Part shown: positions 7,358-16,898 of the stretch, piece by piece
How positions within the stretch are numbered: position 1 is the stretch's first letter
Layout of the letters: each line of letters begins with the position of its first letter
NCBI GenBank assembly: GCA_946491665.1
Contig: CAMLYL010000019.1
Location: forward strand, 1-39,045
From: an uncultured Lachnospiraceae bacterium
GTDB taxonomy: Bacteria; Bacillota; Clostridia; Lachnospirales; Lachnospiraceae
Reading direction: 5' to 3'
Length of the DNA stretch: 39,045 nt
Notes under the pieces: generated by a model
What the model was told of the DNA's origin: nothing
The model's input: the letters and a program-made list of their open reading frames with translations, nothing else
Database searches by the model: none
Position numbers and translations under genes: made by a program

Positions 7358-7442
7358 AGATGCATTCTATTAAAACAGTGAAAACGGAAACTTTAGGACA
7401 TATTATAAAATAGTATACCCATGTGCTGTAAGGAGATAAATT

Positions 7443-9434
7443 ATGGATCATTTTGAATTAGTATCAGAATACAAACCTACTGGCGACCAGCCCCAGGCAA
7501 TCGCTAACCTTGTTAAAGGCTTTCAAGAGGGCAACCAGTGCCAGACGCTATTAGGAGTTACTGGATCTGGCAAGACTTTTACAATGGCAAATGTAATCCA
7601 ACAGTTAAACAAACCGACTCTCATAATAGCTCATAACAAAACTTTAGCAGCACAATTATATAGTGAATTTAAGGAGTTTTTTCCGTCGAATGCTGTCGAA
7701 TATTTCGTCTCCTATTATGATTACTATCAACCGGAGGCCTACGTCCCTTCTACAGACACCTACATCGCCAAGGATTCCTCCATCAATGATGAGATTGACA
7801 AGCTGCGGCTGTCGGCTACGGCGGCGCTGATTGAGCGGAAGGATGTTATTATCGTTTCGTCCGTGTCCTGCATCTACGGTCTGGGTGAGCCGGAGAACTT
7901 TGAGAAAATGATGGTTTCCCTGCGTCCGGGAATGGAGAAGGACAGGGATGAAGTGATCCGCCAGCTCATTGATATTCAGTATGATCGGAATGATATGGAT
8001 TTTCACCGGGGCACCTTCCGGGTTCGGGGGGACACCGTGGAGATTTTTCCGGCGGACCGGGGCGAGACTGCCATCCGGGTGGAGTTTTTCGGTGATGAGA
8101 TTGACCGGATTACAGAGATCGATGTACTGACTGGAGAGATTAAAAGCCGGCTGGAGCATATCAGCATTTTTCCTGCCTCCCATTATGTGGTTCCCCAGGA
8201 AACGATCAACCGGGCGGCGGTTGAGATTGAAAAAGAGATGGAAGAGCGGGTGCGCTATTTTAAGGGAGAGGACAAGCTGATCGAAGCCCAGCGGATTGCG
8301 GAAAGAACGAATTTTGATGTGGAGATGCTGCGGGAGACAGGCTTCTGCAGCGGCATTGAGAATTATTCCCGCCATCTTACGAATCAGAAGCCGGGAGAGC
8401 CGCCGCACACGCTGCTGGATTATTTCCCGGAAGAGTTTCTGATTATTGTGGATGAGTCACATATTACGGTTCCTCAGATACGGGGAATGTATGCGGGGGA
8501 CCGTTCCAGAAAAACAACGCTGGTGGACTATGGATTCCGTCTGCCGTCGGCTCTGGACAATCGTCCTCTGAATTTTGAGGAATTTGAAGGACATATTGAT
8601 CAGATGCTGTTTGTGTCTGCCACGCCCAGCGAGTATGAGGAAAATCATGAGATGCTGCGGACGGAGCAGATTATCCGGCCCACGGGACTGCTGGATCCGA
8701 AGATTGACGTGCGCCCTGTGGACGGACAGATTGATGATCTGATCGGAGAGGTGCGGAAGGAGACAGCGGCAGGGCATAAGGTTTTGATTACGACACTGAC
8801 CAAACGGATGGCGGAGGACCTGACCGATTATATGAAGGAAGTGGGAATCCGGGTAAAATACCTCCACTCAGATATTGATACTCTGGAGCGGGCGGAGATT
8901 ATCCGGGATCTGCGTCTGGACATTTTTGATGTGCTGGTGGGAATCAACCTGCTCCGGGAGGGACTGGATATACCGGAAATTACTCTTGTAGCCATACTGG
9001 ATGCGGATAAGGAAGGATTTCTGCGATCGGAGACTTCGCTGATCCAGACCATCGGACGGGCGGCGCGGAACAGCGAGGGACATGTAATCATGTATGCAGA
9101 CACCGTTACGGATTCCATGCGGGTTGCTATTGAGGAGACAGAACGGCGCCGCGCCATCCAGCAGGCATATAATGAGGAACATGGCATTACGCCCCAGACG
9201 ATCCGGAAGTCTGTGCGTGATCTGATCAGCATTTCCAGGAAGGTTGCGCAGGAGGAGATGGAGTTTGCAAAGGATCCTGAGTCCATGAGCAAAAAGGAAC
9301 TGGAAAAACTAATCAGAGAAGTGACAAAGAAAATGAAGAAGGCGGCTGCGGAGCTGAATTTCGAGGCGGCTGCAGAGCTGCGTGACAGAATGATTGCGCT
9401 GAAGGAGCAGCTGCGGGATCTGGATCAGTCCTGA
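7443..9434 (+). CDS. uvrB: UvrABC system protein B, chimeric 5' end
   Basis: UvrB is the helicase-like damage-verifying subunit of nucleotide excision repair. It is loaded by UvrA and recruits UvrC. The 663-residue protein is full length: Walker A (GVTGSGKT, 38-45), the beta-hairpin region from [10 protein letters not shown] (91 on), the DESH box (VDESHITV, about 335-342), the C-terminal helicase motifs with QTIGRAARN, and a UVR tail ([16 protein letters not shown]). Codons 1 to about 90 are AT-rich and match the island, while the rest matches the GC-richer backbone. The gene therefore appears repaired by the island. The 85 nt before it hold AAGGAG but no LexA box and no strong -35. Expression probably depends on read-through from the methyltransferase operon or a weak local promoter. 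uvrA follows after 49 nt. Confidence 0.97.
   Translation: MDHFELVSEYKPTGDQPQAIANLVKGFQEGNQCQTLLGVTGSGKTFTMANVIQQLNKPTLIIAHNKTLAAQLYSEFKEFFPSNAVEYFVSYYDYYQPEAYVPSTDTYIAKDSSINDEIDKLRLSATAALIERKDVIIVSSVSCIYGLGEPENFEKMMVSLRPGMEKDRDEVIRQLIDIQYDRNDMDFHRGTFRVRGDTVEIFPADRGETAIRVEFFGDEIDRITEIDVLTGEIKSRLEHISIFPASHYVVPQETINRAAVEIEKEMEERVRYFKGEDKLIEAQRIAERTNFDVEMLRETGFCSGIENYSRHLTNQKPGEPPHTLLDYFPEEFLIIVDESHITVPQIRGMYAGDRSRKTTLVDYGFRLPSALDNRPLNFEEFEGHIDQMLFVSATPSEYEENHEMLRTEQIIRPTGLLDPKIDVRPVDGQIDDLIGEVRKETAAGHKVLITTLTKRMAEDLTDYMKEVGIRVKYLHSDIDTLERAEIIRDLRLDIFDVLVGINLLREGLDIPEITLVAILDADKEGFLRSETSLIQTIGRAARNSEGHVIMYADTVTDSMRVAIEETERRRAIQQAYNEEHGITPQTIRKSVRDLISISRKVAQEEMEFAKDPESMSKKELEKLIREVTKKMKKAAAELNFEAAAELRDRMIALKEQLRDLDQS
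7707..7714 (+). repeat. Right junction repeat GTCTCCTA
   Basis: This is a second copy of the junction sequence, inside intact uvrB at codons 89-91. The bases that follow (TTATGATTAC) encode the conserved Tyr-Tyr-Asp-Tyr of the beta-hairpin, so the joint sits in one of the most conserved coding stretches of the gene. Confidence 0.6.
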
Positions 9435-9483
9435 GGCTGACAGATCGGGGAGGAAATACATTTACAGAAAGAGAGGCTGTTTT

Positions 9484-12327
9484 ATGGCACATCAGTATAT
9501 TAAGATCCGGGGAGCGCGCGAACATAATCTGAAGAATATTGACCTGGATCTGCCCAGAGATAAATTCATTGTTTTTACCGGATTATCCGGTTCCGGGAAG
9601 TCGTCTCTGGCATTTGATACGATTTACGCGGAGGGGCAGCGGCGTTATATGGAGTCGTTGTCTTCCTATGCGCGGCAGTTTCTGGGTCAGATGGAAAAAC
9701 CGAATGTAGAGAAGATCGAAGGACTTTCTCCGGCGATTTCAATTGATCAGAAATCGACGAACCGCAATCCCCGTTCTACAGTGGGAACCGTAACGGAGAT
9801 CTATGATTATTTTCGTCTGCTCTACGCCAGGATCGGAATTCCGCACTGCCCCAGCTGCGGCAAGGAGATTCGCCGGCAGAGTGTAGATCAGATGGCGGAT
9901 CAGATTATGATGCTTCCGGAGAGAACGAAGATTCAGCTTCTGGCTCCTGTGGTCCGGGGGCGGAAGGGAATGCATCAGAAGCTTCTGGAACAGGCAAAGC
10001 GCAGCGGTTATGTGCGGGTGCAGATTGATGGGAGCGTCTATGAGCTGACGGAGGAAATTAAGCTGGACAAGAATATCAAGCATAATATTGATATTGTGGT
10101 GGACCGTCTGATTGTGAAGCCGGATATGGGACGCCGCAGACTGGTAGACTCTATTGAAAGCGTGCTCAAACTGGCGGATGGTCTGATGACGGTGGAAATT
10201 ATCGGAGGAGAGCGTCTGGAATTCTCAGAAAACTTTGCCTGCCCGGACTGCGGGATCAGTATTGATGAAATTGAACCCAGAAGTTTTTCTTTTAATAACC
10301 CCTTCGGCGCCTGCCCGGAATGTTTTGGTCTGGGCTTTAAAATGGAGTTTGACGCAGATCTGATTATTCCGGATAAACGTATGTCTATTATGGATGGAGC
10401 TATCCAGGTATTGGGCTGGCAGTCAGCCAATACACCGGGAAGTTTTACCCACGCCACACTTGCAGCTCTTGCGCAGGAGTATGGCTTTGACCTGAACACA
10501 CCTTTCGAAGATTATCCGGAAGAGATTCAGAACATGCTGATTCACGGAACCGGAGGGCGGAAGGTGAAGGTTCGCTATAAAGGGCAGCGGGGCGAGGGCG
10601 TCTATGATATAGCCTTTGAGGGCCTGATCAAAAATGTAGAGCGCCGTTACCGGGAAACCGGCTCAGAAACTACAAAACAGGAGTATGAGACATTCATGCG
10701 GATTACCCCCTGCAAATGCTGCCACGGGCAGCGTCTGAAAAAGGAATCTCTGGCAGTGACTGTGGCGGACAAAAATATTTATGAAGTGACCTCCATGTCG
10801 GTGAAAAATCTTTACAGTTTTATGAATGAGCTGGAACTGACGCCTCAGCAGCAGATGATTGGAGCGCAGGTGCTGAAGGAGATTCGGGCCAGAGTTGGAT
10901 TTTTAAAGGAAGTTGGTCTGGAATACCTGACTCTGTCACGCTCTACCGGCAGTCTTTCCGGCGGAGAGGCTCAGCGGATCCGCCTGGCGACCCAGATCGG
11001 TTCCGGCCTGGTGGGAGTTACCTATATTCTGGACGAGCCAAGTATAGGTCTGCATCAGAGAGATAATGACAAACTGCTGGCGGCGCTGAAAAATCTGAAG
11101 GATCTGGGGAATACTCTGATTGTGGTGGAGCATGATGAGGATACTATGCTGGCAGCGGATTATATTGTAGATATCGGCCCGGGAGCCGGTGAGCACGGCG
11201 GAGAGGTAATCGCGGCGGGAACGGCGCAGGATCTTATGGACTGTGAAAAATCAATTACCGGGGCGTATCTTTCCGGGCGGCTTAAGATTCCGGTGCCGGA
11301 AAAACGCAGAGAACCTTCCGGCTGGCTGACGATCCGCGGCGCGGCAGAGAACAATCTGAAAAATATTAATGTGAAACTGCCTTTGGGAGTAATGACCTGT
11401 GTGACGGGAGTTTCCGGATCCGGAAAGAGTTCACTGGTGAATGAAATTCTGTACAAACATCTGGCAAAGAGTCTGAACCGGGCAAGATGCATCGCCGGAA
11501 AGCATAAAGGAATTGACGGCCTGGAGCAGCTGGATAAGGTGATCTGCATAGATCAGTCTCCGATCGGAAGAACTCCGCGGTCTAATCCGGCGACTTACAC
11601 AGGCGTGTTTGATCAGATCCGGGATCTGTTTGCGGCTACGCCGGATGCCAAAGCCAGAGGATACAAAAAAGGCCGTTTCAGTTTTAATGTAAAGGGAGGA
11701 CGCTGTGAAGCCTGCTCCGGAGACGGCATACTTAAGATTGAGATGCACTTTCTTCCGGATGTCTATGTGCCCTGCGAGGTCTGCCACGGAAAACGTTACA
11801 ACCGCGAGACCCTGGAAGTGAAATATAAAGGAAAGAGTATCTATGACGTGCTGGATATGACCGTGGAAGAGGCGCTGCCGTTCTTTGCAAATGTGCCTTC
11901 AGTTCAGCGGAAGATTCAGACACTTTATGATGTGGGGCTTTCCTATGTGAAGCTGGGGCAGCCGTCTACCACCCTTTCCGGCGGGGAGGCTCAGCGGATT
12001 AAGCTGGCGACGGAACTGAGCAAACGCAGTACCGGAAAGACCATATATATTCTGGATGAACCTACCACGGGACTGCATTTCGCAGATGTACACAAACTGA
12101 TCGAGATTCTGCATCGATTGGCAGAAGGTGGGAATACTGTTGTAGTAATTGAGCATAATTTAGATGTAATCAAGACTGCGGATTATATTATTGATATGGG
12201 GCCGGAAGGCGGAGAAGGCGGCGGAACGGTAATCGCCGAGGGAACGCCGGAGCAGGTGGCGGAAAGCCCGGTTTCCTATACCGGTCAGTATGTAAAGCGA
12301 TATCTGCAGCGAAGGGAAGATGCTTAA
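9484..12327 (+). CDS. uvrA: UvrABC system protein A
   Basis: UvrA is the ABC-type ATPase dimer that finds DNA lesions and hands them to UvrB. The 947-residue protein is full length. It has Walker A sites at 35-41 (GSGKSS region) and about 641-649 (GVSGSGKSS), two SGGEAQRI signature motifs (about 490 and 830), and zinc modules with C253/C256/C277/C280 and C741/C744/C764/C767. [11 protein letters not shown] and [11 protein letters not shown] mark the two Walker B/D-loops. It starts at ATG 9484 after a GAGAGG ribosome site, 49 nt behind uvrB, so the two form one operon. Any change of uvrB transcription by the island should also affect uvrA. Base composition is backbone-like throughout. Confidence 0.98.
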   Translation: MAHQYIKIRGAREHNLKNIDLDLPRDKFIVFTGLSGSGKSSLAFDTIYAEGQRRYMESLSSYARQFLGQMEKPNVEKIEGLSPAISIDQKSTNRNPRSTVGTVTEIYDYFRLLYARIGIPHCPSCGKEIRRQSVDQMADQIMMLPERTKIQLLAPVVRGRKGMHQKLLEQAKRSGYVRVQIDGSVYELTEEIKLDKNIKHNIDIVVDRLIVKPDMGRRRLVDSIESVLKLADGLMTVEIIGGERLEFSENFACPDCGISIDEIEPRSFSFNNPFGACPECFGLGFKMEFDADLIIPDKRMSIMDGAIQVLGWQSANTPGSFTHATLAALAQEYGFDLNTPFEDYPEEIQNMLIHGTGGRKVKVRYKGQRGEGVYDIAFEGLIKNVERRYRETGSETTKQEYETFMRITPCKCCHGQRLKKESLAVTVADKNIYEVTSMSVKNLYSFMNELELTPQQQMIGAQVLKEIRARVGFLKEVGLEYLTLSRSTGSLSGGEAQRIRLATQIGSGLVGVTYILDEPSIGLHQRDNDKLLAALKNLKDLGNTLIVVEHDEDTMLAADYIVDIGPGAGEHGGEVIAAGTAQDLMDCEKSITGAYLSGRLKIPVPEKRREPSGWLTIRGAAENNLKNINVKLPLGVMTCVTGVSGSGKSSLVNEILYKHLAKSLNRARCIAGKHKGIDGLEQLDKVICIDQSPIGRTPRSNPATYTGVFDQIRDLFAATPDAKARGYKKGRFSFNVKGGRCEACSGDGILKIEMHFLPDVYVPCEVCHGKRYNRETLEVKYKGKSIYDVLDMTVEEALPFFANVPSVQRKIQTLYDVGLSYVKLGQPSTTLSGGEAQRIKLATELSKRSTGKTIYILDEPTTGLHFADVHKLIEILHRLAEGGNTVVVIEHNLDVIKTADYIIDMGPEGGEGGGTVIAEGTPEQVAESPVSYTGQYVKRYLQRREDA

Positions 12328-12370
12328 AATCGAATTACAATGTAGAAGAGGATTTCCTGTAAATGATAAA

Positions 12371-12439
12371 AGGCATCGCCGCTCCGGGTGATGCCTGAAT
12401 ATTCGGGGAGTGCTCCCCGGGTTTGGGGGAACCGGGGAG
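12371..12439 (+). promoter_or_regulatory. Hairpin cluster after uvrA, two stems mutually exclusive
   Basis: AGGCATC (12371-12377) pairs with GATGCCT (12390-12396). Then CGGGGAG (12404-12410) can pair with CTCCCCG (12413-12419), while CTCCCCGG (12413-12420) can instead pair with CCGGGGAG (12432-12439). The middle arm is shared, so the last two stems compete. No T tract follows, so it is not a standard intrinsic terminator, but it is the only candidate for ending uvrBA transcription. Confidence 0.5.
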
Positions 12440-12728
12440 CTTGAGTTATGAAAAATTATATTAGCTTAATAACTAATACATTTATGAGTATAGAGAATGA
12501 ATGTGTCCAAAGTGTGATAAAAGAATGTATTTTTTTCAACTTTTTGATGAATAGAATAAATCTTAAACGACAGATTCTTAAAAAATTTTTAAATAAATGT
12601 TAGTTTTCATAAAAAATAAAAAAATGCTTTGAAAAATGAATATATTTGTATATAATAAATACACGTATGACTATTCACATTTTAACATATAGAAAATTTT
12701 AGCTGAGCGTTTCAGAAAGGAGACACAT
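12440..12728 (+). other. AT-rich leader region before mreB
   Basis: No gene is seen in this strongly AT-rich stretch. It holds the promoter at 12629-12656 and an AAAGGAG ribosome site before 12729. Confidence 0.6.
12629..12656 (+). promoter_or_regulatory. mreB promoter
   Basis: TTGAAA (12629-12634) and TATAAT (12651-12656) are 16 nt apart in AT-rich DNA, 73 nt before the mreB start. Confidence 0.65.
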
Positions 12729-13721
12729 ATGATTTCAACGGATATTGGAATTGATTTGGGAACGGCAAGTATTCTTGTGTATGTCAAAGGCAAAGGCGTT
12801 GTGCTGAAAGAGCCCTCTGTAGTTGCTTTTGATCGTGATACAAACAAAATTAAAGCTATCGGGGAGGAAGCCCGTCTGATGCTTGGACGGACGCCGGGCA
12901 ACATTGTGGCAGTCAGACCGCTGCGTCAGGGTGTTATTTCCGATTATACAGTAACAGAGAAAATGATGAAGTATTTTATTCAGAAGGCGGTTGGCAAGAA
13001 GAGTTTCCGTAAGCCGTTGGTCAGTGTCTGTGTACCCAGTGGTGTAACAGAGGTGGAGAAGAAGGCGGTTGAGGACGCGACCTTCCAGGCCGGAGCCCGG
13101 GATGTGAAGATTATTGAGGAACCGATTGCTGCAGCCATCGGTGCGGGAATTGATATTGCAAAACCCTGCGGCAATATGATCGTGGATATCGGAGGCGGTA
13201 CTGCGGATATCGCCGTGATTTCCCTGGGAGGTACAGTAGTCAGCACCTCTATTAAAATTGCCGGCGATGATTTTGATGAAGCGATTGTCCGCTATATGAG
13301 AAAGAAACATAATCTTCTGATCGGTGAACGCACCGCGGAGGATATCAAGATTAAGATTGGTACATGCTATCCGCTTCCGGAACCCATGACCATGGATGTA
13401 CGGGGACGGAATCTGGTGACCGGTCTTCCCAAGACCGTTACTGTTACTTCCGAGGAGACGGAAGAGGCTCTGCGGGAGGCGACTCTTCAGATTGTGGACG
13501 CGGTGCACAGCGTGCTGGAGAAGACTCCTCCTGAGCTGGCAGCAGATGTGGCAGACAGAGGTATTGTTCTGACAGGCGGCGGAGCGCTGATCCGGGGACT
13601 GGAGAACCTGATTGAGTCACACACCGGTATCAATACTATGACGGCAGAGGATCCTATGACCTGCGTGGCCATCGGTACCGGAAAATATGTGGAGTTTCTC
13701 GCGGGAAAGAGAGACGAGTAA
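12729..13721 (+). CDS. mreB: MreB/Mbl family actin-like cell shape protein
   Basis: This is a bacterial actin that forms membrane-bound filaments guiding the lateral-wall synthesis machinery. The 330-residue protein shows the actin-fold nucleotide motifs in order: phosphate-1 (GIDLGTASILVYVKGKG, near the N-terminus), phosphate-2 (DIGGGTADIAVISLGG, about 155-170) and the adenosine motif (TGGGALIRGLENL, about 281-293). Its length fits MreB and Mbl. It stands alone, with its own promoter and a terminator after it. mreC, mreD and the rod genes are absent, which is more typical of an Mbl or MreBH paralogue than of the mreBCD locus. Start ATG 12729 follows AAAGGAG at good spacing. The family is certain; the paralogue is not. 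Confidence 0.9.
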   Translation: MISTDIGIDLGTASILVYVKGKGVVLKEPSVVAFDRDTNKIKAIGEEARLMLGRTPGNIVAVRPLRQGVISDYTVTEKMMKYFIQKAVGKKSFRKPLVSVCVPSGVTEVEKKAVEDATFQAGARDVKIIEEPIAAAIGAGIDIAKPCGNMIVDIGGGTADIAVISLGGTVVSTSIKIAGDDFDEAIVRYMRKKHNLLIGERTAEDIKIKIGTCYPLPEPMTMDVRGRNLVTGLPKTVTVTSEETEEALREATLQIVDAVHSVLEKTPPELAADVADRGIVLTGGGALIRGLENLIESHTGINTMTAEDPMTCVAIGTGKYVEFLAGKRDE

Positions 13722-13746
13722 AATTACTATATGGAAGATTAGAGAG

Positions 13747-13774
13747 AGGACAGTCATTTTTTGGCTGTCCTTTT
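13747..13774 (+). terminator. Intrinsic terminator after mreB
   Basis: AGGACAG (13747-13753) pairs with CTGTCCT (13765-13771), and the stem runs into TTTT. Confidence 0.75.
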
Positions 13775-13851
13775 GTGCTCAGATCCGATATAATATGAGC
13801 GGATAAAAGGCGGCTGTGAACCGCAGCGCGGCAAGGACAGAAGGGTGAGGC

Positions 13852-16053
13852 ATGGAAAGAGTTACAGGTTATATTGAACACATTGTCTACAGAAATGAAG
13901 ATAACGGCTATACGGTGATGAATGTGGTATCGGATGAAGATGAAGTGACCTGCGTGGGGATTTTTCAGATAATCAGTGAAGGGGAAAGTATAGAGATGGA
14001 GGGGGATTATACGGTTCATCCCTCTTATGGTCCTCAGCTGAAGGTGACAAATTACCGGATCAAAGCGCCGGAAGATGCCGTATCTATGGAGCGATATCTG
14101 GGATCCGGGGCTATCCGGGGGATTGGCGCGGCGCTGGCTGCCCGGATTGTGCGGCGTTTTAAAGAAGACACGTTCCGCATTATTGAGGAGGAGCCGGAAC
14201 GTCTGGCGGAAGTGAAGGGGATCAGTGAGCGAAAGGCCATGGAGATTTCTGAGCAGATGGAGGAAAAACGGGAACTGCGCCAGGCCATGATGTATTTGCA
14301 GAAGTATGGAATATCGCTGACGCTGGCCGGAAAGATTTACAGCACCTACGGAATGGATACATACCGGACGCTTCAGGAAAATCCGTATAAACTGGCGGAG
14401 GACGTGGACGGTATTGGTTTCAAAATTGCGGATGAGATCGCGCACAGGATAGGGATTCACCAGGATTCGGATTTTCGGATACGCAGCGGTATTATTTATG
14501 TGCTTCAGCAGGCCGCGCAGGAAGGACATACGTATCTCCCGCGGCCTCTTCTGACAGCCCGGGCCTGTGAACTTCTGGGAGTGGATGAAGATGCGGTGGA
14601 AAAGCATTATATGGACATGGCTATCGATAAGAAGCTGGTATTAAAACAGACTATGGATCAGGTGCAGATCTATGCTTCGGCCTACTATTATATGGAAACA
14701 AATGTTGCCGTTATGCTGCGGGAACTGAATGTAAAATATGATGTTTCAGATGCAGAGATTGACCGCAGGATCAGTCAGATTGAGAAAAATCTGGACATGG
14801 AACTGGATGAGATGCAGAAAGTTGCGGTGAGAGAGTCTGTCCGCAGCGGGCTGCTGGTGATTACGGGAGGCCCGGGAACCGGAAAAACCACAACAATTAA
14901 TATGATTATCCGTTATTTTGAGTCAGAGGGAATGGATATTTGTCTGGCGGCGCCTACGGGACGCGCGGCGAAGCGAATGAGTGAGACCACCGGATATGAG
15001 GCGAGGACGATTCACCGGATGCTGGAGGTGTCCGGCGGTATGGAAGACAACGCCGGATTTGAAAGAAATGAGCAGAATCCTCTGGAAACCGATGTGATTA
15101 TTATTGATGAGGTTTCCATGGTAGATATCGGGCTTATGCATTCATTGCTGAAAGCGGTGGTGGCCGGAACGCGCCTGATTCTGGTGGGTGATGTGAATCA
15201 GCTTCCCAGTGTGGGACCAGGCAGCGTTCTGAAGGATATTATTGATTCTCATGCCTGTAATGTGGTACGGCTGAATCATATTTTCCGGCAGGCTTCCCAG
15301 AGCGATATCGTGGTTAATGCCCACAAGATCAACCGGGGAGAACAGGTGATTCTGGACAATAAGAGCATGGACTTTTTTTTCCTGAAGAGATATGACGCAA
15401 ATGTGATTATCAGCATCTGTATCCAGTTGATCCAGAAGAAACTGCCGGGTTATGTAAATGCCCGTCCTTTTGATATACAGGTACTGACACCCATGCGGAA
15501 GGGGCTGCTGGGAGTGGAGCGGCTGAACGGCATACTGCAGCAGTATCTGAATCCGCCCGCGCCGGATAAGCCGGAACGGGAGCATGGTCAGAGTATTTTC
15601 CGGGTGGGGGACAAGGTGATGCAGACGAAAAACAATTATCAGGCGGAATGGCAGATTCTCAGCCGTTACGGGATTCCGGTGGAACAGGGACTGGGAATTT
15701 TTAACGGGGATATGGGAATTGTGAAGGAGATCAATACTTTTGCGGAGACTGTGACTGTGGAATATGAGGAGGGAAAACAGGTAGAATACCCCTTTAAACA
15801 GCTGGATGAGCTGGAGCTGGCTTATGCAATTACGATACATAAGGCTCAGGGAAGTGAGTACCCTGCAGTTGTGATTCCGCTGTTGTCCGGTCCCCGTATG
15901 CTGATGAACCGGAATCTGCTGTATACGGCGGTGACCCGGGCCAGAAAATGTGTGACGATTGTGGGGGATGAAAAAACGTTTTATCAGATGGTAAATAACG
16001 CAAACGAACAGAAGCGCTACAGTGGTCTGCGGGATCGGCTGGAGGAGCTGTAG
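13852..16053 (+). CDS. recD2: RecD2 (YrrC) ATP-dependent 5'-3' DNA helicase
   Basis: RecD2 is a superfamily 1B helicase found in bacteria without a RecBCD partner; it helps with DNA repair and fork restart. The 733-residue protein begins with the YrrC-type OB region (MERVTGYIEHIVYRNEDNGY). Helix-hairpin-helix elements follow (SGAIRGIGAALAARIV, LAEVKGISERKAMEI), then the helicase core: Walker A GGPGTGKTTT (about 340-349), Walker B IIIDEVSMVD (about 416), VGDVNQLPSVGPGSV, and near the C-terminus ITIHKAQGSEYPAV and YTAVTRARK. No recB or recC homologue is nearby. The gene starts at ATG 13852 behind GGGTGAGG, and the following comF gene begins 49 nt after its stop. Confidence 0.95.
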   Translation: MERVTGYIEHIVYRNEDNGYTVMNVVSDEDEVTCVGIFQIISEGESIEMEGDYTVHPSYGPQLKVTNYRIKAPEDAVSMERYLGSGAIRGIGAALAARIVRRFKEDTFRIIEEEPERLAEVKGISERKAMEISEQMEEKRELRQAMMYLQKYGISLTLAGKIYSTYGMDTYRTLQENPYKLAEDVDGIGFKIADEIAHRIGIHQDSDFRIRSGIIYVLQQAAQEGHTYLPRPLLTARACELLGVDEDAVEKHYMDMAIDKKLVLKQTMDQVQIYASAYYYMETNVAVMLRELNVKYDVSDAEIDRRISQIEKNLDMELDEMQKVAVRESVRSGLLVITGGPGTGKTTTINMIIRYFESEGMDICLAAPTGRAAKRMSETTGYEARTIHRMLEVSGGMEDNAGFERNEQNPLETDVIIIDEVSMVDIGLMHSLLKAVVAGTRLILVGDVNQLPSVGPGSVLKDIIDSHACNVVRLNHIFRQASQSDIVVNAHKINRGEQVILDNKSMDFFFLKRYDANVIISICIQLIQKKLPGYVNARPFDIQVLTPMRKGLLGVERLNGILQQYLNPPAPDKPEREHGQSIFRVGDKVMQTKNNYQAEWQILSRYGIPVEQGLGIFNGDMGIVKEINTFAETVTVEYEEGKQVEYPFKQLDELELAYAITIHKAQGSEYPAVVIPLLSGPRMLMNRNLLYTAVTRARKCVTIVGDEKTFYQMVNNANEQKRYSGLRDRLEEL

Positions 16054-16102
16054 CCCGGAGACGGCGCGATGTTTTTATGAGAAGGGAATAAATGAATTGG
16101 AG

Positions 16103-16792
16103 ATGAAAAGAATACTGGATTATATTTATCCGCCCAGGTGCCCGGTATGCGATAAAATATCGCCGGAGGGAATCTGCGGAGTGTGCCGGAAAAATATTGT
16201 CCGGATCGGGGCTGTTTTCTGCATGAAATGCGGAAAGCCTCTCAGCGATGAAGAGAGGGAATACTGTGAGGACTGCCGGAAGAGAAAGCACAGTTTTGAT
16301 GCGGGGCGTTCTCTGTTTTCCTATAAGGGGGATGTGCGGCGCTCTCTGTATCGTCTCAAATATGGGAATAAAAGGGAATATGCGGAGGTTTACGGCAGAG
16401 AGATGGCGCTGACGCTGGGACGCTGGATACGTCAGATGAAGGTGACGCGGATTGTTCCGGTGCCCCTTCATCCATCCCGAAGACGGGAGCGGGGATATAA
16501 CCAGGCCGCCCTGATTGCCCGGGAACTGGGGCGATGTACGGGAATTCCTGTTGAGGAAGATCTGCTTTTCCGCGTCAGGAAGACCGCCCCGTTAAAGACG
16601 CTGACAGGGCAGGAACGCCGGGCCTGTCTGAAAGATGCGTTTACGGTGACAGAAAGGATTCCGGCAGGAGAAAATATTTTGCTAGTTGATGATATTTATA
16701 CAACGGGAACTACGGCGGATGCCGCCGCGGCCTGTCTGAAAAAGTGCGGATGCCGCCGGGTGTTTGTGGTTACTGTGGCCATCGGAGGCTGA
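16103..16792 (+). CDS. comF: ComF family phosphoribosyltransferase-like protein
   Basis: ComF-type proteins help take up single-stranded DNA in competent bacteria; many non-competent species keep a homologue of unclear role. From ATG 16103 the protein has 229 residues, the usual length. The N-terminus carries four CxxC knuckles (C13/C16, C25/C28, C40/C43, C55/C58), which would hold zinc. The C-terminal half is a type I PRTase fold with the PRPP loop ILLVDDIYTTGTT. The open frame reaches back into recD2, but homology begins at MKRILDYIYPPRCPVC. The TTG at 16097 is a possible alternative, since AAGGG lies 10 nt upstream of it. It follows recD2 closely, as in several Clostridia. Confidence 0.88.
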   Translation: MKRILDYIYPPRCPVCDKISPEGICGVCRKNIVRIGAVFCMKCGKPLSDEEREYCEDCRKRKHSFDAGRSLFSYKGDVRRSLYRLKYGNKREYAEVYGREMALTLGRWIRQMKVTRIVPVPLHPSRRRERGYNQAALIARELGRCTGIPVEEDLLFRVRKTAPLKTLTGQERRACLKDAFTVTERIPAGENILLVDDIYTTGTTADAAAACLKKCGCRRVFVVTVAIGG

Positions 16793-16793
16793 A

Positions 16794-16814
16794 TTGTCAG
16801 TAATATGCTGACAA
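16794..16814 (+). terminator. Possible terminator hairpin after comF
   Basis: TTGTCAG (16794-16800) and CTGACAA (16808-16814) form a perfect 7-bp stem directly behind the comF stop. No T tract follows, so its function is uncertain. Confidence 0.4.
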
Positions 16815-16898
16815 CTGCAACAAATCTCTTTTCTATCATGGGTTTTTATGTTATACTGAAAGCAATGTAAAAAAATAGAAGTATGATAGGTGCAGTCT

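Larger units (their letters stand above)
2081..7706. mobile_element. Genomic island inserted in uvrB, carrying a replacement 5' end
   Basis: The limits are set by the shared GTCTCCTA at 2081-2088 and 7707-7714, inside longer similar stretches (AATATTTTGTCTCCTA and AATATTTCGTCTCCTA). Between them lie four AT-rich genes unlike the flanks in base and codon use, plus a foreign copy of the first 88 or so codons of uvrB that joins in frame to the resident gene. The result is a broken native 5' fragment on the left and a repaired chimeric uvrB on the right. I find no integrase, transposase or relaxase inside. The exact right limit could lie somewhat beyond 7714, because host-like codon use is only clear from about 7730. 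Confidence 0.75.

Noticed and set aside
7358..7442. Strong promoter or LexA box directly before intact uvrB
   Set aside because: TATAAA- and TAGTAT-like -10 sequences exist, but no acceptable -35 at 16-18 nt and no GAAC-N4-GTTC motif are present.
7656..8408. 250-codon frame antisense to uvrB
   Set aside because: It is a shadow of the uvrB coding strand.
13654..14607. 317-codon frame antisense to mreB-recD2
   Set aside because: It is a shadow of recD2 codon use; no protein pattern or start signal is seen and recD2 is certain.
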